64,000 nt of DNA from Dysgonomonas mossii (GCF_004569505.1 NZ_SPPK01000001.1:434001-498000), one strand, 5' to 3'; shown: positions 46,789 to 57,674, numbered from the stretch's first letter. A program made the numbers and translations. The notes: generated by a model not told the origin, from the sequence alone.

Positions 46789-48381
46789 TTATCTTTTTGC
46801 ATCGTAATCGAACCAGTCAAAATAGGCTTTGGCTTTACTTGGCTTCCCATTCGAAGAGGTGTAGAGCCCTATCATCACCCCTGTAAATCCACCTGCAACC
46901 TCAGTACTCAGGTATCGGGTGTCTAGCCTTCCCAATTCATTGAAGTTGTCGCTATCGGCTTCTGCGCAATAAAAAGCGTATTGCGAAGGTGTACCTTCAA
47001 TCTTTAATTTCAGCTTATTACTTTTAACTTGTTTTTCTCCTGCAATGTAAGAAAGTGATCCCACTTTTACACGTAATTGCACTATATACTGGCTGCCCGA
47101 TTTTTTCAATAACAAGTCGTAGTGATGCGTATTATTTTGTATCAAAGTCATTCCCGCTTCCTCGTTATTCGCTGATGAATTGAACTCTAAAAGAGTTTCA
47201 GCTCTGAAATCATGCTCTGTTTGTCGGCGGCAGATCATTGATATAGCCTCAGTTTCGTCTAATGTATATGGAGAAGTAGTGATTCTTATCCATCCTTTCT
47301 TTTCTGTCAACGAATAATTTTCTCTGATAGGATTACGTAAATATTGCCACTCGAAACCAAGTTTGTCTGCATCAAAGTTTGTACGTATAGCTGCTTTTTC
47401 TACCGGATGGAGTGGGAGTGTAGGAACGTCCATATTTAGCGATACAGTTCCGTTTCCGTTCACTTGTGGCCAGCCACCTTTAGGCCAGTCTACAGGAGCT
47501 AAGAATGTTTCACGTCCAAGTACATGATAATATGCCCATTGATGCGTTACTCTGAATCCTAGAAATACCATCCACCAAGAGCCGTCTTTTGCCTGTACAA
47601 GATCTGCATGTCCTACACCCTGTATAGTATTGCTTTGCCCTCTTCGGTTGGCATGAGTCAGTATCGGATTTAATGGACATGATTCGTAAGGACCGAATAT
47701 ATTCTTGCTGCGTCCTATCGTGGCACTGTGCATATATTCTGTTCCTCCTTCACCCAGCAAAAGATAATAGAAACCATCTTTTTTGTAAATGTGGGGAGCT
47801 TCAGGGAAACGACCTCCTATGCCGCCCCAAACAAGACGTTCCGGAGATAATACCTTACCTGTTTTAATATCGATTTCTGTAACTCGGATACCCTCATCAC
47901 CTTGAGTTACAAAATATGTTTTACCATCTTCATCCCAGAAAATGTCAGGGTCTATGCTTTTTATATCTACCCAGATAGGGTCGCTCCAAGGTCCTGCCGG
48001 ATCGGTAGCCGTACAATAAAAATTACCTTTATCCGATACGTTTGTACAAATGACATAAAATAGCCCATCGTGGTAACGTATAGACGGAGCATATAGTCCT
48101 CCAGATGCTGAAACTTTGTGTAATGACAACTGCGAATCTCTTGTTAGGCAATGTCCTATTTGTTTCCAGTTTATCAGATCCTTGCTATGATAGATAGGTA
48201 GCCCCGGAAAATATTCGAATGATGAAGTTACAAGATAGAAATCGTCTCCTACTCTGCAAACACTCGGATCGGGATTGAACCCCGGTATTATAGGATTTTT
48301 GTATCCCGTTTGCGAAAAAGCCTGACTGATCAACAAAGTAGTGAGGCAAAAGAGAAAGAATGCTCTAAAAACGCTTTTCAT
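46789..48381 (-). CDS. GH43 glycosidase (beta-xylosidase/alpha-arabinofuranosidase)
   Basis: 530 residues with signal peptide (about 1-24). Five-bladed GH43 domain (about 25-320): base D38 in NPDPSV, pKa modulator in SIDPDIFW, general acid E194 in FPEAPHIY. The C-terminal domain (about 335-530) is a beta-sandwich typical of beta-xylosidases of this family (LGFEWQYLRNPIRENY). It removes terminal xylose or arabinose, here likely arabinose side units of xyloglucan or xylan. It is 122 bases beyond the GH3 gene, with the GGTGACA repeat in between, so it may be a separate transcript. Confidence 0.9.
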   Translation of the reverse strand: MKSVFRAFFLFCLTTLLISQAFSQTGYKNPIIPGFNPDPSVCRVGDDFYLVTSSFEYFPGLPIYHSKDLINWKQIGHCLTRDSQLSLHKVSASGGLYAPSIRYHDGLFYVICTNVSDKGNFYCTATDPAGPWSDPIWVDIKSIDPDIFWDEDGKTYFVTQGDEGIRVTEIDIKTGKVLSPERLVWGGIGGRFPEAPHIYKKDGFYYLLLGEGGTEYMHSATIGRSKNIFGPYESCPLNPILTHANRRGQSNTIQGVGHADLVQAKDGSWWMVFLGFRVTHQWAYYHVLGRETFLAPVDWPKGGWPQVNGNGTVSLNMDVPTLPLHPVEKAAIRTNFDADKLGFEWQYLRNPIRENYSLTEKKGWIRITTSPYTLDETEAISMICRRQTEHDFRAETLLEFNSSANNEEAGMTLIQNNTHHYDLLLKKSGSQYIVQLRVKVGSLSYIAGEKQVKSNKLKLKIEGTPSQYAFYCAEADSDNFNELGRLDTRYLSTEVAGGFTGVMIGLYTSSNGKPSKAKAYFDWFDYDAKR

Positions 48382-48420
48382 GGTCTTCTGTTATATGATT
48401 GTTTTTCAATTTATATAATA

Positions 48421-48470
48421 AAAAGGTGACAAAAGTGACACTTTTTTCAAAGATTCTGTTTGTCACCTTT
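48421..48470. repeat. Dispersed intergenic repeat, copy 2
   Basis: AAAGGTGACA (48422-48431) with near-tandem copy AAAGTGACAC (48432-48441), then a perfect inverted arm TGTCACCTTT (48461-48470). It has the same arrangement and the same leading 20 bases as 22490-22540. It sits between the GH3 and GH43 genes. Confidence 0.7.
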
Positions 48471-48503
48471 CCATTTCTGTCAGGTTCCTATATAAAGATA
48501 ACT

Positions 48504-50705
48504 TTACTTCACATTTATTGTTACAGAGCTTTTTACATCTGCAGATGATGCAGCACAATGCAATGTGAACTTATCCGATTCTACGACCCATTCGTGTGCT
48601 TTGTCATTGAAGAAAGCAAGGTCTTTGACAGGTATTGACAGTTCTACATTTTTAGTCTCTCCGGCTTTTAAGAAAACCTTTTTGAACGCTTTCAATTCTT
48701 TAGCAGGGCGTTCCATCGAAGGTTTTTGCTGTGATGCATATATCTGTACCGATTCTGCACCGTCAACGTTTCCTTTGTTAGTAAGAGTTAGGCTTATTTT
48801 AATTTCGTCATTTTTAGTGTACTCTTTCTTGTCTGTAGAAGCTTTACCATACTCGAATGTGGTATATGACAATCCATATCCGAAAGGAAATAATGCTGGA
48901 ATTTTCTTTGTATCGTGCCAACGGTAACCAACCAAGATATCTTCTTTGTATATCTGCTTGATGCTATCTCCCGGATAGGAAATTGTACCGAAAGACATAG
49001 CACCGTTATCTTCTAACTTCTTCGGAATACTGAATGGTAACTTTCCGGAAGGATTGATGTCACCTGCAATTACATTCGCTGTCGCATTTCCTGCTTCCGA
49101 ACCAAGGTACCATGACTGCATCAAAGCTGGTACTTTATCCAACCACGGCATAGCTACGGCATTTCCACTCACGATAAAGATTCCCATGTTCTTATTTACT
49201 TTCAACAAGTCTTCGATCAGTTCGTTCTGACCAAATGGCAGGTCGTAAGAAGTACGGTCTCCGCCTTCGCAGTCTTGTTGATAGTTCTTGTTTAACCCGC
49301 CGAAGAATAAAACAACGTCTGCATCTTTAACCAAAGCCAAAGCTTCTCGCTTCAATGAATCCGCGTTGTACGGAGATGGAATAAAATGATCATATACGCT
49401 AGGTCCTGAACCGTACCCCATTGTGTAGAATACCTTATCAGTGCCATATTTAATTTTCAATCCTTCGAGGGGAGAAACTTCTTTCTTTACTTTAAGTTCA
49501 GACGATCCTCCACCTACGGTTAAAGAACGGGTTGCATTTTCTCCGATTACAACAATTTTCTTGTAGCGGTCTTTAGCTATCGGGAAAAAGTTATTTGTAT
49601 TTTTCATCAATACAATACCTTGCTCAGCCACTTCACGGCTTACAGCTGCATGTTCGGGTGTCGCAAAACTACCGTATGGACGGTTTCTGTCCATATTTGT
49701 TCTAAAGTTTAGACGTAATACTCTACGAACCTTATCATCGAGGGTAGACATCGGCAATTCGCCCTTTTCCAACATCTTCAGATATGGTTTTGCCAGATAG
49801 TAATTGTCGTAAGCAAAACTTTGACCCCATGTGAGCCCGTTAGTCCAAGTTCCCATTTCTATATCAAGACCGTACAACGCTGCTTCACGTGTGTTGTGGG
49901 CACTTCCCCAATCTGTAACTACCACACCGTCATAATTCCATTCTCCTTTTAGTATCTGATTGATAAGTCTTTCGTGATGGCTGCAATACTGGCCTCTATA
50001 TTTGTTATAAGAACCCATTATTGCCCATACCTTGCCTTCTTCTACTCCGGCTTTGAATGCAGGCAGGTATATTTCATATAACGCTCTGTCGCTCACTTCC
50101 ACATCGATATGCCCGCGCCATAGTTCTTGGTTATTTAGGGCAAAGTGTTTCATCGTTGCAGCTACTCCGTTTTGTTGTACCCCTTTAACGAAAGGAACAA
50201 CCATCTTAGAGGCTAAGTAAGGGTCTTCACCCATATATTCAAAGTTACGGCCATTCATCGGCGTGCGATAAATATTGACACCGGGTCCAAGAATCATTTC
50301 TTTTTTTCTGAAACGAGCTTCTTCTCCCAGTGCATTTCCGTATTTCAGAGAAAGCTCGGGGTTGAATGTCGCAGCTAAACATGTTAATGCAGGGAAAGCA
50401 GTGCATGAGTCGTTTGTCCATCCTGCATGGTTCCATGTATCCCAGTCTATTTCCATACGTACCCCATGAGGGCCGTCGCTCATCCATATTTCAGGAATAC
50501 CTAGACGAGGAACTCCGGGTGTACTAAATTTAGATTGAGCATGTATCATTGCAATCTTTTCTTCCAAAGTCATTCTTGATAGAGCATCTTCTATTCTGAC
50601 CTCCATAAGTTTACTATCGTCAAGGTAGACCGGAATCTGTTTTGTTTGTCCGTTTGCTTGCAATAAGAGTAAGCCGAATAATACATAAAAAAATAGTTTC
50701 TTCAT
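48504..50705 (-). CDS. GH3 beta-glucosidase/beta-xylosidase (first copy)
   Basis: 733 residues with signal peptide (1-19). GH3 N-terminal barrel (about 30-350), with nucleophile D265 in YDGVVVTDWG; (alpha/beta)6 sandwich (about 380-590); C-terminal fibronectin-III-like domain (about 640-720). Exo-acting on beta-linked glucose or xylose in the periplasm. It is 22 bases after the GH95 gene. In a xyloglucan locus it would remove glucose from de-branched cello-oligosaccharides. Confidence 0.92.
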   Translation of the reverse strand: MKKLFFYVLFGLLLLQANGQTKQIPVYLDDSKLMEVRIEDALSRMTLEEKIAMIHAQSKFSTPGVPRLGIPEIWMSDGPHGVRMEIDWDTWNHAGWTNDSCTAFPALTCLAATFNPELSLKYGNALGEEARFRKKEMILGPGVNIYRTPMNGRNFEYMGEDPYLASKMVVPFVKGVQQNGVAATMKHFALNNQELWRGHIDVEVSDRALYEIYLPAFKAGVEEGKVWAIMGSYNKYRGQYCSHHERLINQILKGEWNYDGVVVTDWGSAHNTREAALYGLDIEMGTWTNGLTWGQSFAYDNYYLAKPYLKMLEKGELPMSTLDDKVRRVLRLNFRTNMDRNRPYGSFATPEHAAVSREVAEQGIVLMKNTNNFFPIAKDRYKKIVVIGENATRSLTVGGGSSELKVKKEVSPLEGLKIKYGTDKVFYTMGYGSGPSVYDHFIPSPYNADSLKREALALVKDADVVLFFGGLNKNYQQDCEGGDRTSYDLPFGQNELIEDLLKVNKNMGIFIVSGNAVAMPWLDKVPALMQSWYLGSEAGNATANVIAGDINPSGKLPFSIPKKLEDNGAMSFGTISYPGDSIKQIYKEDILVGYRWHDTKKIPALFPFGYGLSYTTFEYGKASTDKKEYTKNDEIKISLTLTNKGNVDGAESVQIYASQQKPSMERPAKELKAFKKVFLKAGETKNVELSIPVKDLAFFNDKAHEWVVESDKFTLHCAASSADVKSSVTINVK

Positions 50706-50727
50706 GTTTTCTGTAATTGTTTAATAT

Positions 50728-53094
50728 TTATTTGTTTAACGTAATTTCAATTTTATTTCCCTTATTCAATGTCAGGTATAATCTATTACTTTCTATTTTA
50801 TAGTTCTTTGTTCCTGCAATCAAAGGCTTTCCGCTAGGTAGTTTAATCACAAACTGATTGCTTGCAGTTGCCGTGATATGTATATATTGGATCTTGTTAT
50901 CTTTCCATTTAAAGGAAATTTCTGCACCCCCTCTTACTTTCATGCCTCTCACTTCTCCGTTCTTCCACCCGTCGGGTATAGCAGGCAGTAGTTCTATAAA
51001 ACCTTCATGGCTTTGCAGAAGCATTTCCCCTATTCCGGCTGATCCGCCAAAGTTGCCATCTATTTGCATAGGAGGGTGTGCACTGAACAGATTTGGATAG
51101 GTGCCCCAGTTATTTTCAGCAGGTTTCAACAGGTCGCCAATCAGTTTATAAGCTTTGTTTCCGTCTTTGAGCCGTGCCCAGAAATTAATTTTCCATGCCA
51201 TAGACCATCCTGTAGACTGATCTCCTCGTCTTGTCAGGGTGACTTTAGCCGCTTGCATCAGTTCGGGAGTCTTTTCATAGGAAAGTTCATTTCCCGGATG
51301 TAGTCCATACAGTTGTGATACATGGCGATGGTGGATTTCACTCTCTTCATAATCTTCGAGCCATTCCATTACCTGTCCGTATTTTCCGATTGAAGTAGGT
51401 GCTAGTCGTTCTTTTTTCGCTGAAATATCTTGGATCCATTCATTATCTACCTCTAATATTTTTGCAGCATTCGTTACGTTTGTAAATAATTCGCGAATAA
51501 TCTGATTGTCCATCGCTGAGCCTGTACAGATACTTACCACGTCTCCCGATGGTGTTATGTAAGCGTTCTCAGGAGAAGTAGTCGGAGCCGTAACCAAATA
51601 ACCGTTGTTAGGGTCTTCGATCAGCATGTCCTCAAAGAATAAAGCCGCACCTTTCATTGTCGGATATACCGATTTTAGATATTCTTTATCCTGAGTGTAT
51701 AAGTAGTGTTCCCAGAGATGCTGGCACATCCATGCGCCGGCCGTGTTGGTTGCTCCCCATGAAGGGTGTTCTCCGGGAGAAGTGAAGCCCCATACATTAC
51801 TCAAAATATGAACGACCCATCCATTGCTGTTATAATATATTTTTGCTGTTTTTTCTCCCGGCTCTACCAACGATTTCACAAATTCGATAGTAGGTTTGTG
51901 GAGCTCGGAAAGATTAAACATTTCAGCTCCCCAAAGATTCATCTGTAGATTGATATTCAAATGATAATCAGCATTCCAAGGGGTGTTTATTTGTGGAGCC
52001 CACAGTCCTTGCAGGTTAGGAGGGAGGCTTCCCTCTCGGGTAGACGATATTAATAGATAACGACCGTACTGCATATATAAGGCAGCCAGATCGTAATCTG
52101 TTTTGTCTGTTGCAAATGCTTCCAGTCGCTTATCTATTGCTAGTGAGGAATTCTTATTTTTTTCTAAAGTGAGATCTACACGATTAAAAAGAACCTGATA
52201 TTTTGCAATATGTTTCTTTTTTAGTTTCTCGTAATTGACTCCGGCATTGTTCAAGAGGTCAGAAGCTGTTTTTTCATGATTCGTACCGTTGTAGTTGGTC
52301 GCTAATGAAACATATAGGGTGACTTCATTAGCATTCTTAATATCTATCTCCTTGTCCGTAGCTGATAATTCTCCTCCTTTGTTTATCACTTTCACCATTC
52401 CCAGATATTTCATTCCCGAATGGTTTTCTCCTGCTTCCAATTGTCCAAAAATATAAAGAGTGTTGCCGCTCGCATAAGTTTTAAAATTCTCATCACGTTG
52501 CAATGATATCTTTAGGCTTAATGCTTCCGGCTTACTTGCTGTATATTTTACTAATCCGATGTCATCAGAAAAAGACGTAAAGTATTCTCGTTTGTATTCT
52601 ACATCATTTTTAGAGAAAGAAACAGTAGATAGAGCATTATTCATGTCCAGCACCCTTTTATACTGTGTCGCTTCAGATTTGTCAGGGTATATAAAGTCTA
52701 CATACAGGTTCGCAAAAATCTGAAATTTACCATATTCCAAACCTGCACTTCCTTTGCCTTTGCAGGTGAAGGTTTTGTACATTAATTCCTGAGCCTCTTT
52801 ATTCTTTTTCTCAAATAGAAGTCTTCTTATTTCACCCAGATATTTATAAGCTTCGGGATTATCAGCATCCTGCTTGTTGCCCGACCATAGAGAAATTTCA
52901 TTTAATACGACTCGTTCCTTTTCTATTCCACCCCAAGGCATCATCCCTATTCTGCCATTTCCTAATGGGATTGATTCTTCCCAGATGGATGCCGGCTTAT
53001 CGAAATAGTATTGCCATTCGTTTTGTTTATTTTGAGCAGAAAGTCCACTCCATGAAAAAATAAAAAATAATAAAAATAGTTTGTAGAACTTCAT
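50728..53094 (-). CDS. GH95 alpha-L-fucosidase (or galactosidase)
   Basis: 788 residues with signal peptide (1-20). N-terminal beta-sandwich (about 25-275; PASIWEESIPLGNGRIGMMP, NEISLWSG) and an (alpha/alpha)6 barrel (about 300-690; PPNLQGLWAPQINTPWNADY, the conserved asparagine-aspartate region; HRHVSQLYGLHPG; STGWSMAWKINFWARL; NLFSAHPPMQIDGNFGGSAG). GH95 enzymes remove alpha-1,2 fucose by inversion; some members act on galactose. In a xyloglucan locus it would take off the fucose cap of the F side chain. Three bases after the GH31 gene. Confidence 0.9.
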   Translation of the reverse strand: MKFYKLFLLFFIFSWSGLSAQNKQNEWQYYFDKPASIWEESIPLGNGRIGMMPWGGIEKERVVLNEISLWSGNKQDADNPEAYKYLGEIRRLLFEKKNKEAQELMYKTFTCKGKGSAGLEYGKFQIFANLYVDFIYPDKSEATQYKRVLDMNNALSTVSFSKNDVEYKREYFTSFSDDIGLVKYTASKPEALSLKISLQRDENFKTYASGNTLYIFGQLEAGENHSGMKYLGMVKVINKGGELSATDKEIDIKNANEVTLYVSLATNYNGTNHEKTASDLLNNAGVNYEKLKKKHIAKYQVLFNRVDLTLEKNKNSSLAIDKRLEAFATDKTDYDLAALYMQYGRYLLISSTREGSLPPNLQGLWAPQINTPWNADYHLNINLQMNLWGAEMFNLSELHKPTIEFVKSLVEPGEKTAKIYYNSNGWVVHILSNVWGFTSPGEHPSWGATNTAGAWMCQHLWEHYLYTQDKEYLKSVYPTMKGAALFFEDMLIEDPNNGYLVTAPTTSPENAYITPSGDVVSICTGSAMDNQIIRELFTNVTNAAKILEVDNEWIQDISAKKERLAPTSIGKYGQVMEWLEDYEESEIHHRHVSQLYGLHPGNELSYEKTPELMQAAKVTLTRRGDQSTGWSMAWKINFWARLKDGNKAYKLIGDLLKPAENNWGTYPNLFSAHPPMQIDGNFGGSAGIGEMLLQSHEGFIELLPAIPDGWKNGEVRGMKVRGGAEISFKWKDNKIQYIHITATASNQFVIKLPSGKPLIAGTKNYKIESNRLYLTLNKGNKIEITLNK

Positions 53095-53097
53095 TTT

Positions 53098-55452
53098 TTA
53101 CTTGTTTATCCTATAATGCACACCTTGTATTTGTCCTTTTTCCAGCTGATAATTACTACCCGATTTTGTAAGAATAATATCTGTTAGTTTATTGTCTGAC
53201 GGAAGACAAACGAATCCTGTCGCTTTTTCTTTGTCTCCATAAACTTTTAGTTCTATATCAGACCAATTGATTTTATCTGTAGATTGAGCAAGTTGGGCGT
53301 GCGGGATAACAGCACCCTCGCGCACCAGAATGATAGCTGGGATTTTGCCGGCTTCTACCACATTCCATCCTTGTTGATATGTTTTTCCACTTTGATAATC
53401 GATCCAGTTGCCTTTGGGCAGATATACATTTCGTTCTGTTCCGGCTTCCATCATCGGAGCTACTAATATGTCAGTCCCAAAGAGATACTGATCTTCTACA
53501 AGCCATGCTCCGGGATCGTCGGGATATTCCACAAACAAAGCCCGAACCATAGGCAACCCTTTTTCGGTACATAATTTAGCTTGTGCATAAATGTACGGCA
53601 TTAATTTGTATTTCATTTCGGCCGATTCACGAAAAGCTTTTACAAAGTTATCGTTATATAGCCAAGGCTCTTTTGGTGGTGCTCCATGTGCACGGCTATG
53701 CGATGTCAAAAATCCGAAAGGTAACCAACGTCGATACAGATTCTCGGGAGCAGCAACCACAAATCCTCCTATATCGTGACTCCAGAAAGAAAAGCCGCTT
53801 AGTCCGAATGAGAGGCCTCCGCGTAATGTTGCATCCATACCGATATCTGTATTCGCAGCATCGCCACCCCAATGGAGAGGATAGCGTTGGCTTCCTGCCC
53901 AAGCACTGCGAGCCCAGATAATATTTTCATTGTTGACTTCTTTGGTGATGTCTGCAACAGCTTTGTTGTAACGCAGCGGATACAGATTGTGCTCGTACCA
54001 TCCACCACGCCCTGATGCATAAAATCCTTCTATTGGTGCGGCTTCTCCGAAGTCTACTTTTATTGCACCAACTCCCATTTTTAGTAATCCTGCAAGTTTG
54101 TCCTGATACCATTTTACAGTCTCAAGGTTGGAAAAGTCTAAAACTGCATCTTCATAAGGCATTTCTCCTTTTGAGTTTTTTACATGCAAGTTTTTCTCTA
54201 TTATTTCATTGAAAAATTTATTTTTAGGTGTAAAATAAGTCAGTTGCCACAGCGAGATATGGAATCCATCTTTCTTTAGATCGTCAATCATTTTCTGAGG
54301 ATTGGAAAACCTCGATGGCGCAAATTTATAGTCGCATTGCCAGTCTGTTTCGAACCATCCTGTATCGAAGTGAATAACATCGGACGGGATTTTATATGAG
54401 CGTAGTTTGGCTGCGACATCATAACCCTCGCTTTGCTCAAAGTAAGTGATTCGGCTCATCCATGTGCCAAACGACCAGAGTGGAGGCATAGATGGCTTCC
54501 CTACTATTTCGGTATATTCATTCAGTATGTCTTTCGGTTCGCCGATAAATATGAACAGATCGAGTGCTTCATCTCCCATGAACAGCTTGTTTGCACCTAC
54601 ATAGGTATTCCCGAAATCGCAAGTGACAGGGGCTGATGTGTGCATAAACATACCGTAACCACGATTACTCATAAAGAAAGGAACAGGCTTGTACATTTGA
54701 TCTGTTTCGGGGCCTTGCGGATCGGTAACGAATAGATTAACCTTTTGACCTCTCTTGTCTAACTTGGTTACAGATTCGCCGCAACCAAATATTTTTTCTC
54801 CCGGAGACAATGAAAATACTGGGTTTATTGCGCGGCTATTATCCAATCCCCGTTTGATGAAGTTGAAAGGGATAACCTTTACTTGCGAAGAATCATTGTC
54901 GCACCAACGCCATGTATCGGTCAATCGTTTTCCTTTTTCGTCTTTCAACGTGATACGGAATGGATTTTCTTCAATTTCTATACTGCCGTAATTGCTTTTG
55001 TAAGTATGCGTATTCCCTGTTTTAGAATATTTCCAGGAACTGTCTTTGCCCGGTTCTTTGACTAACATAGGAGAGTCGAACGGTTTAGGTTGGACAGGGG
55101 TTGTCAACATTCTTATTCGCAATGTGCGTGGTGTCACAAAATCTACCGAGAAGTCTAATTCGGGGTTTTGCTCATAGGCTTCGCCCGGAAAATCTAACAT
55201 CTTTAAATCTTGTGGTAAGATTGTATTTACATTAAAAGCCTGACGAGTGTACAATGATGTTCGTTTCCACGAGATTTTCCCTTTCCCTTCTGCTCCGTTA
55301 AATGAAGCCACTTTGTCGGCAAAGAAAAATGTATTGTGAAAATCCTTAAAGTCGATACTCATGTCGATAGGTTCACCTAATATGCGTTTTTGTTGAGCCG
55401 CAAGCTGCGTGCTGAAGCAAATGATGAGGCAAAGAATAATTCGTATTTTCAT
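53098..55452 (-). CDS. GH31 alpha-xylosidase-like enzyme, YicI-type
   Basis: 784 residues with signal peptide (1-19). N-terminal beta-sandwich (about 20-320); barrel (about 330-650) with PSDVIHFDTGWFETDWQCDY, nucleophile D467 in IKVDFGEAAP and acid/base aspartate in FSFWSHDIGGF; C-terminal domains. The substrate-pocket sequence resembles YicI alpha-xylosidases more than alpha-glucosidases. It would cut alpha-1,6-xylose from xyloglucan oligosaccharides. A GH31 of a different architecture is encoded at 62067. Confidence 0.9.
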   Translation of the reverse strand: MKIRIILCLIICFSTQLAAQQKRILGEPIDMSIDFKDFHNTFFFADKVASFNGAEGKGKISWKRTSLYTRQAFNVNTILPQDLKMLDFPGEAYEQNPELDFSVDFVTPRTLRIRMLTTPVQPKPFDSPMLVKEPGKDSSWKYSKTGNTHTYKSNYGSIEIEENPFRITLKDEKGKRLTDTWRWCDNDSSQVKVIPFNFIKRGLDNSRAINPVFSLSPGEKIFGCGESVTKLDKRGQKVNLFVTDPQGPETDQMYKPVPFFMSNRGYGMFMHTSAPVTCDFGNTYVGANKLFMGDEALDLFIFIGEPKDILNEYTEIVGKPSMPPLWSFGTWMSRITYFEQSEGYDVAAKLRSYKIPSDVIHFDTGWFETDWQCDYKFAPSRFSNPQKMIDDLKKDGFHISLWQLTYFTPKNKFFNEIIEKNLHVKNSKGEMPYEDAVLDFSNLETVKWYQDKLAGLLKMGVGAIKVDFGEAAPIEGFYASGRGGWYEHNLYPLRYNKAVADITKEVNNENIIWARSAWAGSQRYPLHWGGDAANTDIGMDATLRGGLSFGLSGFSFWSHDIGGFVVAAPENLYRRWLPFGFLTSHSRAHGAPPKEPWLYNDNFVKAFRESAEMKYKLMPYIYAQAKLCTEKGLPMVRALFVEYPDDPGAWLVEDQYLFGTDILVAPMMEAGTERNVYLPKGNWIDYQSGKTYQQGWNVVEAGKIPAIILVREGAVIPHAQLAQSTDKINWSDIELKVYGDKEKATGFVCLPSDNKLTDIILTKSGSNYQLEKGQIQGVHYRINK

Positions 55453-55466
55453 AGGTCTTAGATTGG

Positions 55467-57650
55467 TTATTTTAGTTGTATTTCTTTTGTCAGCCTGATA
55501 TCTTCCGAAGATGATCCTATCAAGAGATTCACTGTTCCGGGTTCTATTACAAACGAGTCTTTATCGTTGTCCCAATATGCTAGATCTTCGGCTCTTAGAG
55601 TGAATTCAAAAGTTTTACTTTCTCCTTTTTTGACCATCGTGCGATCGAAGCCTTTTAGCTGTTTGATTGGTCGTATAACTTTTGACTGAGGAAACGATAC
55701 ATATAGTTGGGCTACTTCTTCTCCATCCACATCTCCTGTATTTTTTACATTTACTGATACTTTTAAATCTTTTCCTTTAGAAAGAGTAGAAGAAGATAAA
55801 GCCATATCGGAGTAGGTGAAATTTGTGTAGCTAAGACCATATCCGAAAGGGTATAGCGACTTTTCTTTTGCATACATGTATGTGCGGCCGTTCCGTATAT
55901 CATAATCCATCATCGGGGGTAGGTCGGCAATGGATTTTACCCAAGTCTGATTTGTTCTGCCCGCAGGATTATAATCGCCGAAGATTACGTCAGCCAGACC
56001 GTTTCCGAGTTCCTGACTGTTGTTTGTAATATGCAGTATCGCCGGTATATTTTCTTGCGACCAGTTTATAGCAAAAGGGAAGCTGCTGACCAGTACCATT
56101 ACGGTATTGGGGTTCGCTTTGTGTACAATCTTTACTAAGTCTTCTTGTTCGAGTGATAAAGCTTTGCGATCCACAGCCTCACGTCCGTCGCTCGGTACAG
56201 GTGAGTATTTCCATTTAGGATCGGTGCCATATACATGATTTCCAACGCATACTATGGCTATATCTGCTTTCTGTGCGGCAAGATAGGCTTTGTCCATTTC
56301 ATTCGAAGGCTCGTGTATAACTTCGACATTGTTACCGACTGCATTTTTTATACCTTGTAGTATGGAAACTGTATAAGGCGGAGTGCCGCTATACCAGTCT
56401 AGTAATACTTCGTTGGCTCGTGGACCAATAATTGCAATCCTCTTAATGTTTTCCTTCTTTAAAGGCAATAGTTTTTTCTCATTTTTTAGTAGCACGACAG
56501 ATTTTGCAGTAACCAGACGTACAAAATCTTGTATTTCTTTATTTCTCCACACCGAAACTGTATCTGTAACTCCTATATGAGCATAAGGTAGTTTTGTCTG
56601 ATCTCCATCTAGCAGGCCTAACTTCAATGCGATATAGAAATTTCCCCGTATAGCCTTGTCTATATCTGCTTCTGTCAGCATTCCTTTTTCTAAGGCTTCG
56701 TATATGTATGGACGGAAATTATCAAGAAATTGCCCTACACCGGCTTTTACGATGGCTGCACTGCCTTCTGTGTGGGTTGGGAATGTCTTATGTGCTTTTA
56801 TCAACAGATCAAGAGCTCCTCCGTCGGTACAGATTATTCCTTTAAAGTTACAGTCTTTACGAATGTCTTTCAAAATAGGGTGGATCGTCATGGGTATTCC
56901 GTTCCAGCTATTATAAGCTGCCATGAAAGCCTGAGAGCCGCCCTTTTCTATACCTTTTCGGAAAGGATATGAATAATACTCGTGAAACAGTCGATTATCA
57001 AAATTAGAGGATGTCGAATCGCGCCCATCTTCATTACTGTTTGCAAGGAAATGTTTCATTAAGGATGCCGATTTCCAGTATCGGGGATTGTCTCCTTGTA
57101 GTCCTTTTATAAAGGCTACCGCCATCTCCGATACCAGAAAAGGGTCTTCTCCAAAACTCTCCTCCGTGCGTCCCCAACGTGGGTCCCGGGCTAAGTCTGC
57201 ATTGGGGGCACGCATTACCAAACCTCCTTTTGTATATCTTTCGTTTTGTGTGTAATATCTTATTTCTGTGGCTTCTATGTCAGCTACTTTTTTTATCAGT
57301 TCTGTATCCCATGTCTCACCTAGTCCATAGGCCTGAGGAAATGTAGTTGTAGGATATACATCGGGCACACGCTGATAATTTACCATTTTGAAACCACCCC
57401 AGTTACCGGGGCCTCCCAGTGCCATCCCGTGCAATCCTTCAGAATGTCCTGTGTTTCGAATTCCTAAGCGAGGAACGCCTAAGTTTGTGGATAGTGCATT
57501 TATTTTCTCGTCAATTGTCATTATAGACAGTAGATTGTCGAGGCGTTTTTCGTCGCTTAAGTTTGTGTTTTGGAACGGATAGACATATTGTGCAAATACC
57601 CCGGTATTCGCAAACAAAATAAATAGCAGAATAAGTAATAGTTTTTTCAT
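55467..57650 (-). CDS. GH3 beta-glucosidase/beta-xylosidase (second copy)
   Basis: 727 residues from the ATG at 57650; an in-frame ATG at 57677 lies inside the promoter box and is not used. Signal peptide (about 1-21, ending GVFAQ). GH3 barrel with nucleophile D276 in GIICTDGG, second sandwich domain, and fibronectin-III-like end (VSVNVKNTGDVDGEEVAQLY). A loop reading NADLARDPRWGRTEESFGED is seen in beta-xylosidase-like GH3. First gene of a GH3-GH31-GH95-GH3 operon (gaps 14, 3 and 22 bases). Confidence 0.92.
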   Translation of the reverse strand: MKKLLLILLFILFANTGVFAQYVYPFQNTNLSDEKRLDNLLSIMTIDEKINALSTNLGVPRLGIRNTGHSEGLHGMALGGPGNWGGFKMVNYQRVPDVYPTTTFPQAYGLGETWDTELIKKVADIEATEIRYYTQNERYTKGGLVMRAPNADLARDPRWGRTEESFGEDPFLVSEMAVAFIKGLQGDNPRYWKSASLMKHFLANSNEDGRDSTSSNFDNRLFHEYYSYPFRKGIEKGGSQAFMAAYNSWNGIPMTIHPILKDIRKDCNFKGIICTDGGALDLLIKAHKTFPTHTEGSAAIVKAGVGQFLDNFRPYIYEALEKGMLTEADIDKAIRGNFYIALKLGLLDGDQTKLPYAHIGVTDTVSVWRNKEIQDFVRLVTAKSVVLLKNEKKLLPLKKENIKRIAIIGPRANEVLLDWYSGTPPYTVSILQGIKNAVGNNVEVIHEPSNEMDKAYLAAQKADIAIVCVGNHVYGTDPKWKYSPVPSDGREAVDRKALSLEQEDLVKIVHKANPNTVMVLVSSFPFAINWSQENIPAILHITNNSQELGNGLADVIFGDYNPAGRTNQTWVKSIADLPPMMDYDIRNGRTYMYAKEKSLYPFGYGLSYTNFTYSDMALSSSTLSKGKDLKVSVNVKNTGDVDGEEVAQLYVSFPQSKVIRPIKQLKGFDRTMVKKGESKTFEFTLRAEDLAYWDNDKDSFVIEPGTVNLLIGSSSEDIRLTKEIQLK

Positions 57651-57674
57651 GGAATAGATTTTAACCGTACAATA